A program made the translations under genes and the position numbers. From NCBI GenBank assembly GCA_027257055.1, contig JAPVLO010000404.1, positions 1,054,001 to 1,118,000 on the forward strand: a stretch of DNA of 64,000 bases, read 5' to 3'. Source of the stretch: Cephalopachus bancanus. Taxonomy: Eukaryota; Chordata; Mammalia; Primates; Tarsiidae. Positions 23,835-36,307 of this stretch are shown piece by piece; the stretch's first letter is position 1, and every line of letters begins with the position of its first letter. The notes under the pieces are model-generated. The model was not told the origin of the DNA and searched no databases. It was given only the letters and a program-made list of their open reading frames with translations.

Positions 23835-24055
23835 TTATAAAACGAGTCACCATTCTACATGTTTTACTCATATTAGCATATTTTGTCCTCCTAACCTTTG
23901 CAGAAGTTATTATTATGACCTCTGTTTTAAGATGGGGGAAATTAGAGACCACAGGACTTAAGTAATTTTCCTGTCACACAACTATTAAGCAGTTAGTGTA
24001 TACAGTCTGACTCTAGACTCTTTGCATTTAACTATGACATTCTAGACAGTATGAA
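23835..24055 (-). repeat. MIR, antisense
   Basis: 'CATGTTTTACTCATATTAGCATATTTTGTCCTCCTAACC', 'CCTCTGTTTTAAGATGGGGGAAATTAGAGACCACAGGACTTAAGTAATTTTCC' and 'CTGACTCTAGACTCTTTGCATTTAACTATGACATTC' give the minus-strand MIR in order. The 111-codon minus frame 23617-23952 overlaps it and is not supported. Confidence 0.75.
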
Positions 24056-24728
24056 GAAACTCAGATTGACTGGTTAAGTACATTTCCCAAGATCCTACTC
24101 TTAGGATGCAAAGGTGGAATTTCAGCCTCATCCTGTATGACTCTAGAATTTGGGTTCTTAATCCCTATTTTGTGCTACAAAGCATCATCCACCTCAGAGA
24201 ACATCTAGTTTAAAACGCTACCTTGGGAGGTAATGCTATTTAGTAGAATGTATATGGACTTTTCTAACTAGAAGAACCTTTGTTTATATTTAGTTCTGTA
24301 CTTTCTAGCTTGCAATTTGGAGCTAGTTGCTTAGCTTCACTTCGTTTGAGTAGCTATAAAGTTGGATAATCATACTTACCAAACAATGCTGTAGTGAGAA
24401 AGAATGGTGTGTCTGTCTAACATACCGAGTATAGATGAGGCGATTGACATATGGAACAATTATTGTAATTCTGGAGAGGAAACAAAGGTCAAAGTAATTA
24501 TATCACATATCTCATAGTGGAATATCCAGGTTACAAGTTAGAGTTCCTGATTACTGTCTTTCTTACATTGAACCACACAAAGAAATTAGTAGTAAAGACT
24601 AATAGAAAAACAACCTGCCAATTTCTCTGTATTCCTTTTGATATTCTAGCTCAGAATCTGTGATATTAACTGCTGTTGCTAATTTGCTGAACTTCAAGAG
24701 TGAACCATGCTACTTCTGTATTGTGTAT

Positions 24729-25162
24729 CAGAGATCCCCAACCCTTGACAACAGGTCCATGGCCTGTTAGGAACCAGGTTGCACAGTAGGAAGTGAGCAG
24801 GGCGCCAGCAAGCAAAGACTCATCTGTATTTACAACTGCTCCCCACAAACACATTACTGCCTGAGCTCCATCTTCTGTCAATTCAGTGGTGGTGTTAGAT
24901 TCTCATAGGAGCGTGAACCCTATTGTGATCTGCACATGCGAGGGATCTGGGTTGCACGCTTCTTAGGAGAATCTAATGCCTGATGATCTGAGGTGGTGAT
25001 ACTCTATATTTCATTATATATTGCAATGTAAAAATAATAGAAATAAAGTGCACAATAAATGTAATGGGCTTGAATCTCCCAGAACCCTTCCCATTCCCTG
25101 CGGTTCATGGAAAAATTGTCTTCCACAAAACCAGTTCCTGATACCAAAAAGGTGGAACTACT
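24729..25162. mobile_element. hAT-type non-autonomous DNA transposon, near full length
   Basis: The left end 'CAGAGATCCCCAACCC' and right end 'TACCAAAAAGGTGGAAC' match the ends of a common mammalian hAT-class element ('caggggtccccaacc...ggcaccaaaaaggttgggg'). Inside is a palindrome of about 80 bp: 'TTAGATTCTCATAGGAGCGTG' at 24895 returns as 'CACGCTTCTTAGGAGAATCTAA' near 24955. The exact family name is not certain to me. No transposase frame is present. Confidence 0.75.
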
Positions 25163-25364
25163 ATTATGTATATTATCATGGATTTCTGTATAATATGTAT
25201 CTGTCTTGCTGTCCTGAGTAGATCATAAAGTACCCACACGGGGAATGTTTCTTGATTTTTTAAAAATATCTTTTGTATTCTTGAGTTTCACCTTCAAGTG
25301 TGGAAGAAAGGCTTTTTATATTAGAAAATCCACAAATCAACTACTTTAACTGTTTTAAAAAATT

Positions 25365-26025
25365 TTAATGTTGTATTTTGTTTTTAATTGGTACATAATA
25401 ATTGTGCATGTTTAAGGAGTCCATAGTAATGTCTCAATACATGCAATGCATAGTGGTCAGATCAAGATAATTAGCATGTCTATCATTCCAAGCACTGTCA
25501 TTTCTTTGTGTTGGGAACATTTGCCATCCTCCTCCTAGCTGTTGGAAACGACGTAGTGCATTATTCTTAACTATAGGCCCTCTAGAGTGCTATAGAACAC
25601 TACAACTTATTCTCCTGTCTAGTTATAATTTTATATCCTGTAACAAATTTCTCCCAATCCTCTTTTCCTTCCCAGTTTCTAGTATCTTCTGTTCTACCTT
25701 TCATTTCTATGATAGCAGATTTTTGAGCTTCTGCAAATGAGTGAGAACATGCAGTGTTTAATTTTCTGCTCCTGGCTTATTTCACTTAAATCTGCTTTTT
25801 TGAGCGTTACTTAACATTCAATAAATTGTACCAACTTTAAGCGTACAATTCTATGAGTTTTGACAAACGTCTACAGTTGTGTTACCATCATCACAATCAT
25901 GATATGAACTGGTCTGTCCAATATGGTTGCCACTAGCCACTTGTAATGACTGATCGCTTGAAATGTGGCTAATACTAATTAAGTTGTGTTATAAATATAA
26001 TATACACTGGATTTTAAAGTCTTAG
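25365..26025 (-). repeat. Old L1 3' UTR, antisense
   Basis: The minus strand carries an L1 3' UTR: 'AATTGGTACATAATAATTGTGCATGTTTAAGG', 'ACATGCAATGCATAGTGGTCAGATCAAGATAATTAGCATGTC', then 'GTGAGAACATGCAGTGTTTAATTTTCTG' and an older L1M-type tail near 25800-25910. Two L1 ages may be joined here. Confidence 0.75.
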
Positions 26026-26077
26026 TAAAACATTTATTTATGGTGATTGTAGTAATACTATTTTGATACATGACATT

Positions 26078-26401
26078 AGAATATATTATTCAAGTCGGGC
26101 TCGCTGGCTCAGCCTGTAATCCCAGTGCTTTGGGAGGCTGAGGTGAGTGGATTGCCTGAGCCCGCAGGTTGGAGAACTGCCTGGGCAACTTGGTGAGACC
26201 TCATCTCTACAATAAATAAAAAATTAGCCGGGCATGGTAGCACGTGCCTGTAGTTCCAGCTACTTAAAAGGCTGAGGCGGAAGGATCGCCAGAGCCCAGC
26301 AGGTCGAGGCTGCGGTGGCCGTGAGCGGCCACTGCACTCCAGTCTAGGTGACAGAGTGAGACTCCAACTCAAAAAAAAAAAAAAAAGAATATATTATTCA
26401 A
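26078..26401 (+). mobile_element. Young Alu-type SINE, full length, perfect TSD
   Basis: Body 26094-26385, with the same head, left-arm 'GATTGCCTGAGCCCGCAGGTT', and 'ACTCCAACTC' end before an A run of 17. It is flanked by the perfect 16-bp repeat AGAATATATTATTCAA at 26078-26093 and 26386-26401. The perfect TSD and uninterrupted A tail mark it as among the youngest insertions in the window. The frame 26109-26372 on the minus strand is Alu antisense. Confidence 0.97.
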
Positions 26402-26459
26402 ATAAATATCACCCATTTTCTTCTACTTTTAAATGTGGCTAGTAAAATATTCAAAATAC

Positions 26460-27245
26460 CTAACTGACTGGCACTATATTTCTATTGAACAATGGTCACA
26501 CAGAGCATGCCATCACTTCTAAAAACCTCCTTCTTACCACTTTGTAAGCAATGTCCCCCTTCCCTCACCTCAACTCATGACAGCCACTGATATTCTTTCT
26601 GTCAATATTGTTTTGCCTTTTCTAGAATAACTAATAGTACGTGACTGAAAACTTTTTGTCTGATTTCTTTCATTTAGCATAATATTTTTGCGATTCATCC
26701 TTGTTTTCATGAATTAGTGGTTTGTTCCTTTATTGTTGAGTGGTATCTATGGATGAACGTTCCACAGTCTATCTCTCAAATGGACATTTGGGTTATTTGC
26801 AGTTTTTTATTATTAATAAAGCTAGTATAAACTTTAATAAAGCCAGTTTTTTATTATTAATAAAATCTTTGCATGGACATGGAGATGTTTTCATATCTGC
26901 TGGATAAAGATGTCAGAATGAGATTATTGGATGATATGATAAGTATATGTTCAACTTCAAAAAATACTCCTAAAATGTTTTCCAAGGTGGTTGTAACACT
27001 CCCTATCACCACTGGTGGTGTATGAGACTTTAAGTTGCTCCACATTTTCAACAACTTGACATTGTCACTCTCATTTAATTTTAGCCATTCAAGTGGATGC
27101 CTACAGTATCTCATTGCGGTGACTGTATATTTTGTTTATAACTGTTGATGTTGAGGATTTTTAATGCATTTATTTGCCTGCCATTCGTATTTCTACTTAG
27201 TAAATGTATCAATCAAATATATTTCTCATTCTCTTTTTGTGTTAT
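26460..27245 (-). repeat. Old L1 (L1M), ORF2 3' end, antisense
   Basis: On the minus strand the frame 26857-27114 and its flanks correspond to L1 ORF2 near its end, with equivalents of 'cttctagatt catcc', 'ttgttgatggacatttgg' and 'ccaatggttg taccatttta'. It contains a local duplication of about 20 bp (AGTTTTTTATTATTAATAAA at 26801 and near 26845). Confidence 0.75.
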
Positions 27246-27249
27246 TCAT

Positions 27250-28270
27250 CTTTTAATTGAGTTGAAAGAGTAAAGAGTTCTTAGCTTCCATTTAAATGTC
27301 TTCAAGCTTACTCATATTTTCTTTGGCAGTGTTTAATCTGCTGGTAAGACAATACACTGCATTTTTACATTTCAAATATTGTAGTTTTCGTCTCTAAGTT
27401 TCCAGTTTTTTTCTTGCTTACACTTTTCCTTGTATTTCTCTTTTTTTCTCTTTGTGAGCAAGTAAAGTATATTTATAGTACTTTTAAAAATGATTCTTGT
27501 CTTCACATTCTATTATAGCTGTTATTTCTGAGTCTGTTTTCATTCGTTGAATTTTCTCATCTATATTGTTTTTATTTTTCCATCTTTTTGTTAATTGCTG
27601 GACATTTTATATTGCTGCTGGATTTTGTTGTATTTTTGAAAATAACGATAGATTTTCCTCTGGCAAGGTTTATCTACTTGGAACTCAATTTGTTTCTTCT
27701 GAAGCTTGCTTTTAAACTTTATCAGAGTGCAGAGTAACAGCTAGTCTAGAGTTAATTAATCTTTACTACCATGTTGATAATGATATGATAATTTTTATGG
27801 ATGTTCCATGTAATCACCCAGGCTGATGGAAACATGAATTACGACTAACTCTGCCTGAGGTCTGGTGTTTGTTTGGACTGAGGTTCTTCCTTCGCCTTTT
27901 GTAGCTTCCTTTCACTCAATTGCATGCGAGTGAGTATTTAGCCAGACTCAAGGGGACTCCTCAGTAAAACCCCAGAGTTCTGTCTCTGTGGAGCTCCCTC
28001 ATCTCTGGTGCTTGGTCTTACCCTCTTTAGCTCTCTTGACTTCCCTAAATTCTGATCTCTTCCTTAATTCAGTGTGAATGCTGATCTCGGTTTGAGTTCC
28101 TCCTGTCTGAACTGCAGGCTAGCAATTGCCTTCAGATGGTACCCTGAACATTCGTTGACCACATTGTTTCTTTACCGTCTCTCAGGAATCAAAATCCATT
28201 GTTTAATGGATTTTGTTCAGTTTTCTAGTTATTTAAATTGGGGGGGGCAGGGGTTAGTCTATATCATTAT
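27250..28270 (-). repeat. Probable continuation of old LINE, antisense; no gene
   Basis: T-rich sequence with phrases such as 'TAATTGCTGGACATTTTATATTGCTGCTGGATTTTGTTG' and 'AACTCTGCCTGAGGTCTGGTG' recalls a diverged L1M-type element on the minus strand. Boundaries and class are uncertain. Nothing else recognisable. Confidence 0.35.
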
Positions 28271-28279
28271 TCCATCATG

Positions 28280-29230
28280 ACTGGAAGCATAAGAGTAAAT
28301 ATTTCAGACTTGAAGTAAAATATCGTATTTGAAACCTGCACAGGTGACATGCACAGCCCCAATTTTTCCTTTTCTTCGATGGTTCAAAGTATCTGCCCTC
28401 CACATGGTTCTTCAAGGAGTTAATTTGATGTTTTTGCTCTCTGGGTTCCAAGAAAAACCCAGTTAAGAATGCTAACACTTTACAAGAAAGGAAATCTATG
28501 GACTATAACGAACCTGCCTGTTCTAAATGTTTAAGAATGTTTTTCTATATCAAATTAGAGCATTAAAAAGCATTTTAATTGGAGCACTTTTCTTTAACTC
28601 TCCCATAAATGGTTTCACTCAGTTATATTTCAATATTGTGCTTTTAGCTTTCAATAAGGCCAAATAAAAATGTACTGCACCTTCTGTTAATACATACACA
28701 TATACACACAGAGCAGCAAACGTGGACACAATGCAAATTAAATTACCATAACACATCTCCCATCACTTCCCACAACTAAGTCTGATTGTCAGATCCTTTG
28801 TTCCTGGCTTGGTTAAAACTGTGTAAAAATTCAAGGAATAAATTAATGGATGCCATTTAATGTATTTTTGGTAGTTTTGACTCTTATTTCAACTTTGCTG
28901 TTTTAATGCCATTTTTTGTTTGTTGTTATGATTTTTTAAGAGTAAAATATACATTTTAAAACAAAGAATAAATAAAATCTGATTTTCTATTTTGACAATG
29001 CTGGACACATAGTTGGTATTCAGTAAACCCTGCTAAAATGGAAGTTCATTACTGATACACTTAAGCTAGTGAACATAAGCAGAAAGTGAATTAAAGTCAG
29101 TTTATGTCAGTCCCAAACACATATTGGCACCTACAACATGCAACATGTTATGGTGGGTGCTTGAAAATAAATTGACTGTGATGTGATCTCTGTCCTCATG
29201 AAGGAATAATTCTGAAATTCTGTTCTGTGT
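28280..29230. other. Gene-free AT-rich stretch
   Basis: No gene or named repeat. L2-like words occur at 28980-29040 ('GACAATGCTGGACACATAGTTGGTATTCAGTAAA'). Confidence 0.4.
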
Positions 29231-29239
29231 TGAAGTAGT

Positions 29240-29582
29240 CAGAACAGATTGCTTCCTCTGCTTGGAATGTTCCCTCTCCCTGTAACACATCTCACCAAGA
29301 TAATCTCTCATCTTGTTCCTTACTTCATTCTTCCCAGGCTATTTTTGACTGCCTCTTAACACTTTATTTCTTATTCTGCTTAATTTTTCTTCATAACTTT
29401 TGTCATCACCTGATAACATTATATATTTACATCTTTCCTTCTCTTTTCCCTTCCACTTCAAGGTAAGCTATATGAGGGGAGGAATTTTGACTGGTGTGTA
29501 CATCACATTATTCCTAGAACTGTTGCTGGTATGACTAAGTACTTAATAAATATTATCTTAATTGATCAATGAATAAATAAAA
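29240..29582 (+). repeat. L2 3' region, near complete end
   Basis: 'CTGCTTGGAATGTTCCCTCTCCCTG', 'TCTCTCATCTTGTTCCTTACTTCATTCTTCCC', 'CAAGGTAAGCTATATGAGGGGAGGAATTTTGAC', 'ATTATTCCTAGAACTGTTGCTGGTATG' and 'TACTTAATAAATATTATC' appear in the L2 order. Confidence 0.75.
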
Positions 29583-29974
29583 ATACATTCTCTATTATTA
29601 ATCTGATTATAGATATGTTTATGTTTGGCCTGAATTATTTGCAGCTTGCTAGAATTTCCTAATGCAAGCTGGTTGTATTAGAACTCATCAAGAATAGTTT
29701 CCAATCTCGCTGTTCTTGTGAGGAGGATATTCTGTGTGGGGAGTTTAATTGCCCATCCCCCAAAAGAGCACTACTAGTAAATAAAGATGCCTAAAACTTT
29801 TGCTATTACCTATCCTTGGCTAAGCTGAACTCTTAAATGTTTGTGGTTTTTTGTTCTTTATTTTTTTTTAACTTTGGGGGTTTATCCTTTGATTTTTTAG
29901 TTAGTTTGAGTAGATCTCAGTAATTTTATATACTAAGATATTTTAGAGGTTTTTTTTGTTTTAGTTTTGTTTTT

Positions 29975-30298
29975 AAGAAAAAGATTTTTAGCCGGGCTCG
30001 GTGGCTCAGCCTGTAATCCCACGCCTTTGGGAGGCTGAGGTGAGTGGATTGCCTGAGCCTGAGGGTTCGAGACCCGCCTGGGCAGCGAGACCTCATCTCT
30101 ACAATAAATCAAAAAAAAATCAGCCGGGCGTGGTAGCGCATGCCGGTAATTCCAGCTACTTGGAAGGCTGAGGCGGAAGGATCGCCGGAGCCCAGCAGGT
30201 CGAGGCTGCGGTGGCTGGGAGCGGCCACTGCACTCCAGTCTGGGCGACAGAGTGAGACTCCAACTCAAAAAAAAAAAAAAGAAAAAAGAAAAAGATTT
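29975..30298 (+). mobile_element. Young Alu-type SINE, full length, perfect TSD
   Basis: Body about 29990-30285 with all the shared young-subfamily features, including 'TGGCTGGGAGCGGCCACTGCACTCC' and 'ACTCCAACTC' then an A run with Gs. It is flanked by AAGAAAAAGATTT at 29975-29987 and 30286-30298. The 124-codon minus frame 29933-30307 and the plus frame 30140-30352 are Alu frames. Confidence 0.95.
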
Positions 30299-30299
30299 C

Positions 30300-32120
<1,821 letters not shown>

Positions 32121-32129
32121 ATATATAGA

Positions 32130-32930
32130 AAGATATTTTCCCCCTGTGCAATCTGTTGAAACATTTCAGGCTTCCATGTGGTCTCTGAGTGAAATTTACT
32201 TTTCATTACAAAGTCTGTTCATACAAAACATATGCTCCATTACTTTCTAGGAAACAGGAACTCATAGCCCACTATGAATAACTAAAAAGTATACTAACTA
32301 CAAACAAATGAAATTAAGATTGAGAGCCATCAGTCATTATTGTCTTTGTGCACCTGCAAATGAGAAAAATGCAGTAATGAACTTGGTTTTGGTATGAAGC
32401 CATTTCCCCATGTTTTAAAAAAATTATGATGTACAATCTTAAAATCTGTTTTGATTTTTCTTAAAAAATCTGTTTTGATTTTTCCACTTTAAAAAGTTTT
32501 CAGCTGTTCATATAATTTAGAAAATAACAAAAAATACCTGTCTTCCCATGAGAGTTTTTATGGCAAGTCCAGCAGGACAACTAAAAAGACTTGACTTGTT
32601 CGCAGCTTTGCTGCAGGCAATAATATATTGTCATGCAGATTTCCAAGAAGAACACCAAGTTATTTTCTGCTGTTTCTCCCTTTAGGAGTTTTCAGGATTC
32701 TAAAACTTTTATGAGATAGATAAAGCAAGTCTTTCTGAAGACAAATTGGAAACTGTAGAATGTGAAACTATTCTATGCCACTGGGTGAATATGATCCATC
32801 TCAGTTGTGTAAGCATAAACTCAAGACAACAAAAACTGTTTTGCAGTTCTTATTGATGTGAAACAAATGTCAATATAAAACAACAGCAAAAACAAATATC
32901 AACACATTTTGATGAAATTAGAGTTAATAT
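32130..32930. other. Gene-free, repeat-poor stretch
   Basis: About 0.8 kb. A short direct duplication (AAATCTGTTTTGATTTTTC near 32442 and 32467) is the only structure seen. The part 32560-32710 is non-repetitive and of mixed composition. Confidence 0.4.
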
Positions 32931-32956
32931 ATTTCATGTGGATTTTTAAAAAATAA

Positions 32957-33085
32957 TATATACTTGGAAGGCTGAGGTGGAAGGATCGCCTGAGTCCAGC
33001 ACGTCGACGCTGGGGTGGCCATGAGAGTGCCACTGCACTCCAGCCTGGGCGAGGGAGTGAGACTCCAACTCAAAAACAAAAAAAC
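32957..33085 (+). mobile_element. Alu-type SINE, right-arm fragment only
   Basis: It starts inside the right arm at 'ACTTGGAAGGCTGAGGTGG' and runs to 'ACTCCAACTCAAAAACAAAAAAAC'. It is a 5'-truncated copy of about 125 bp of the young subfamily type. No convincing TSD was found. The minus frame 32924-33112 is Alu antisense. Confidence 0.85.
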
Positions 33086-33119
33086 AAAAAACATTATTTC
33101 ACATATATGCAAATATGTC

Positions 33120-33243
33120 TATTACATCACATACCATTTTTATAGTGAGGATATTTAAAATCTACTTTTGTAGTAATTTTTAAGTATACAATATATAATT
33201 ATTAACTACTGTCACCATGTTGTACAATAGATCTCTTTAACTT
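33120..33243 (-). repeat. Old L1 3' UTR, antisense, left part of split element
   Basis: 'ACTGTCACCATGTTGTACAATAGATCTCTTTAAC' is a well-known L1M 3' UTR block. It breaks off at about 33242 and continues at 33773 after the mariner-type insert. Confidence 0.8.
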
Positions 33244-33772
33244 ACAAGGGGGGGACCCCCCAATTCTGAAATTTGTGCATTTATTCTTACATGTTTAAAC
33301 TTCAACTTCACAGTACTCTCCATTTGATGCAACAGACTATCCAGATGCTTTTTCCACTGCTCAAAACAGTTTCTGAACAAGTCAATTTTGATGCCTTTTA
33401 GTGCTTCTGCCATTTTTTGTTTCGCCACTTCCATTTTGGCAACATGTTTTCCTTTAAGGACTTTTCTAATCCGAAGAAACAAAACGAAAGGTTGTTTGGG
33501 GTGAGATCCAGTGAATAGGGAGGGTGGGGCCCAGGGGTCATGCCATTTTTGGTTAAAAACTGCTGAACACTCAGTGATGTGTGGGCAGGTACTCATAAAT
33601 CACTCATCATTAAATGGGCAAACACGTTGAAGGATTCTCTCCCCCAAAATTCACTGAAGCTGAATGCAGCCTCTCACAACATCACTAGCTGGCACACTGA
33701 TGCCGATGGGTTCCTAGAACACTTGCCTAGCGGGGGAAGCCTGTAATACAAGGAGCCAGCCATCAAAAACAT
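33244..33772 (-). mobile_element. Tc1/mariner DNA transposon relic (copy 1), inserted in L1
   Basis: The minus frame 33237-33596 encodes a transposase C-terminal remnant with 'FLRIRKVLKGKHVAKMEV', 'KQKMAEALKGIKIDLF' and 'NCFEQWKKHLDSL', the pattern of mariner-family transposases after the last catalytic aspartate. The L1 on either side joins cleanly across the insert at a TA, as expected for mariner insertion. About 530 bp remain, so most of the transposase is missing. A second copy of the same family is at 44700-45200. Confidence 0.75.
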
Positions 33773-34000
33773 AATTCTCCTCCTTAACTGAAATGCTGTA
33801 TTGTTTGACCAAGGTCTTCACAATCTCTCTCAGCTACCCACCCCAGCCCAGTAGCCATCACTCTACTTTCTGCTTCTTTGAGTTTGATTTTTTTCTTTTT
33901 CTTTTTAGATTCACATGTTAGCGAGATTGTACAGTATTTTTTCTTCTGGGCCTGGCTTATTTCACTTAGCCTAGTGTCTTCTAGATTCATCGAAATGGAT
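33773..34000 (-). repeat. Old L1 3' UTR/ORF2 end, antisense, right part
   Basis: 'CTCCTCCTTAACTGAAATGCTGTATTG' joins to the block at 33243. It runs on through 'TAGCCATCACTCTACTTTCTGCTTCTTTGAG' and 'CTGGGCCTGGCTTATTTCACTTAG', all in L1M order on the minus strand. Confidence 0.75.
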
Positions 34001-34625
34001 TAAAACTTAAGTGTAAGACCTAAAACTGTAAAATTATTAAAGCTATTAAAGGAAAACATAGGAAAAAAACTTTCTTTAAAAGATATTTCTATAGCTTTGG
34101 GGAATACAAATAGCTTTTGGTCTGGGCACCATCTCCACCTGTGCACATTGTACCCAACGGGGGATTTTTTTGTCCCTCCTCCCCTTCCACCCCCTTTCTG
34201 AACTCCAGTGTCTATGAAAATCAGTATGGAGATTATTCAAAGAACTAAAAGGAGATCTACCACTCGATCCAGCAATCCCACTACTAGGGGAGCTAAGGAA
34301 CAAAGGTTGTTATATTTTAAAAAGGCATCTGCACCCACATATTTATTGGAACACAATTCACAATGGCAAAGATGTCAAGAAGCTTCTTGACACTGATCTA
34401 GTCAATGATTTTTTAAAAAATATGGCCCCAAGAGCACATATAGCTAAAGAAAAAAATAGACAAATGAGATTGCATCAAACTGCAATCAAGAGTGAAGAGA
34501 CAGCCTATGGAATGGGAGAAAATATTTGCTAACCACACATCTAATACATTCAGAATGTATAAGGAACTCAATCAACTCAATAGCAAGAAAACAAATAACC
34601 TTATTTCTTAAATGGGCAAAGAACA
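34000..34625 (+). repeat. L1 ORF2 fragment, sense, split by a nested L1
   Basis: 'GGATTAAAACTTAAGTGTAAGACCTAAAACTG...AAAACATAGG' (34000-34076) is followed in L1 order by 'CTTCTTGACACTGATCTAGTCAATGATTTT...GACAAATGAGATTGCATCAAAC...ATGGGAGAAAATATTTGC' (34381-34625). The 300 bp between belong to another L1 insertion. Confidence 0.8.
34065..34388 (-). mobile_element. Nested L1 insertion with internal inversion and TSD
   Basis: Left part 34077-34208 is an L1 3' UTR on the minus strand ('CACATTGTACCCAACGGGGG...CAGTGTC'). Right part 34209-34377 is L1 ORF2 end on the plus strand ('AAGAACTAAAAGGAGATCTACC', 'CCAGCAATCCCACTACTAGG', 'TTATTGGAACACAATTCACAATGGCAAAG'). Opposite orientation of 3' and 5' parts is the hallmark of twin priming. 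The flanks carry AAAAACTTTCTT (34065-34076) and AAGAAGCTTCTT (34377-34388), 10 of 12 identical. Confidence 0.75.
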
Positions 34626-34929
34626 GGTGTGAGCAAGAAAAAGCAGAAATTGATGAGAGTTTGAGGGAATGATAACAATGGACACAGTCATAATAGCAGC
34701 TTCTGTCGCATTTCTAAGTATGGAAACATGAAATGGAAGTGTTTGGAGGAACTGAGACATTTTCACTGCCTCTAACTTGCGTGGCTTTGACTAGATTGGG
34801 AGAGTTCCAACGTATATACCTGACTCCAGGCATCTACCCTAGGAGAAAGTAGAGGAGGGCAATGGATGAACAGACTCCACACATCCTTCCTGCTACCAAA
34901 TCAACTCATCAGTGTCACTGTGTGAGACA

Positions 34930-35000
34930 GTGTATGAAAAAGCGCAGAGCACAGTTCCTGGCACACAGTGAACATCAAATGCATGGTAGATATTACTAAG
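34930..35000 (+). repeat. MIR 3'-end fragment
   Basis: 'GAGCACAGTTCCTGGCACACAGTGAACATCAAATGCATGGTAGATATTAC' is a MIR tail. A second MIR follows directly. Confidence 0.7.
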
Positions 35001-35002
35001 TG

Positions 35003-35185
35003 GGGTAGAATGCTTAATGGCTAAACGCATAGACTCTGAAGTCAAACCATCTGTGTTTTCATCTTGCTTCCACAATACCAGCTGGGTAAACTTGGGAATG
35101 TTACTTAACTTCTCTGAGACTTGCAAGATAAAAATACTATCTACCTCATATGGTTGTCAGGGAAATAAATGAGTAAAAATATATA
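35003..35185 (+). repeat. MIR SINE
   Basis: 'TAATGGCTAAACGCATAGACTCTGAAGTCAAACC' head, 'GTAAACTTGGGAATGTTACTTAACTTCTCTGAG' core and 'CTCATATGGTTGTCAGGGAAATAAATGAG' 3' part give a near-complete MIR in tandem with the previous one. Confidence 0.85.
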
Positions 35186-35189
35186 TGTA

Positions 35190-35670
35190 GGCATGTATGT
35201 ATATATGTGTGTGTGTAGTAAGCCCCAATTTAAATATCAACTATTTCTACTACAACTATAAGGATGATGATTACTGCTGCTATCACCACTACTTCGGTGA
35301 CTATTATCTGGCCTATCTTTTTAGAAATTGACTGGAAACTTGTAGAAGCTTTGAGTAAGCAAGGCTGGATAAGTCAGGAGCTGACTAATATGACCGATTA
35401 GAGCAAAGCTGAAGCTTACTTTCTAACACCTAAGAAGCAAATGTGAACAAAAACAGGTTATCATGAGGATTAAACTATTTGATAAAGCCACTTACCGATT
35501 TTAGCAAATTATTTGTAAGTAAATGATGAAATGATGCCATTTTAATTACAGATTAAAGGCACACCAAATTCTTACCAACATGAAAAGGCCAGACACCCAA
35601 TATTTATTAAGGAAAGCCTTATGTAATACAAACTCTGAAAGAATTGTCTAACTGTTATTTTATGTGCTTT
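35190..35670. other. Gene-free stretch
   Basis: A short AT/TG-rich run at 35180-35220 and otherwise plain sequence; nothing recognised. Confidence 0.4.
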
Positions 35671-35674
35671 AAAA

Positions 35675-36190
35675 GAATTGACACCATTTTTTTTATGGTG
35701 GTAACATATACATAAGTTAAAATCTACCATTTCAGACATTTTTATAGATTTCAGTGGCATAAAGTACATGCACATTGTTGTGTACCCATCATCGCCATTC
35801 ATCTCCAGGATATTTTCAACTTCCCAAGCTGAAACTCTTTACCTATTAAACAACAACTCCTCATCTCTCCATCTGCTGAGTCCCTGGTAATCATCATACT
35901 GTCTCTAGAAATGTGACTACTCTAGGCAGGTCCTTTAAGTAGAATCATGCAAAACTGTTCTTTTGTGTTTGGCTTATTTCATTCAGCCTAATATCTTCAA
36001 GGTTCATCCACGTTGCAGTACACATTAGCATTTCATTCATTTTTAAGGATGAATAATATTCTACTGTAAGTATAGACCACATTTTATTTATCTATTCATT
36101 GTTGATGGACATTTGGGTTGTTTCTACTTGTTGGCTGTTGTGAATAATGCTGCTATGAACATTGGTGTACCTGTAGTTATTTTTACAACT
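35675..36190 (-). repeat. Old L1 (L1M) 3' region, antisense
   Basis: 'ACATTGTTGTGTACCCATCATCGCC', 'GTGTTTGGCTTATTTCATTCAGCC', 'AGGATGAATAATATTCTACTG' and 'GATGGACATTTGGGTTG' are typical minus-strand L1M blocks in order. Confidence 0.85.
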
Positions 36191-36307
36191 GTTATCTAAA
36201 TTTGACTTTCCATCCAAATGAACTTTTTCCCTTAACAGTCCAAATTAGTGAGTATTTTCTGTATCTCTCTCTCTCTTCTTTTGTCGTATTAGAATGGTAC
36301 CTTAAAA

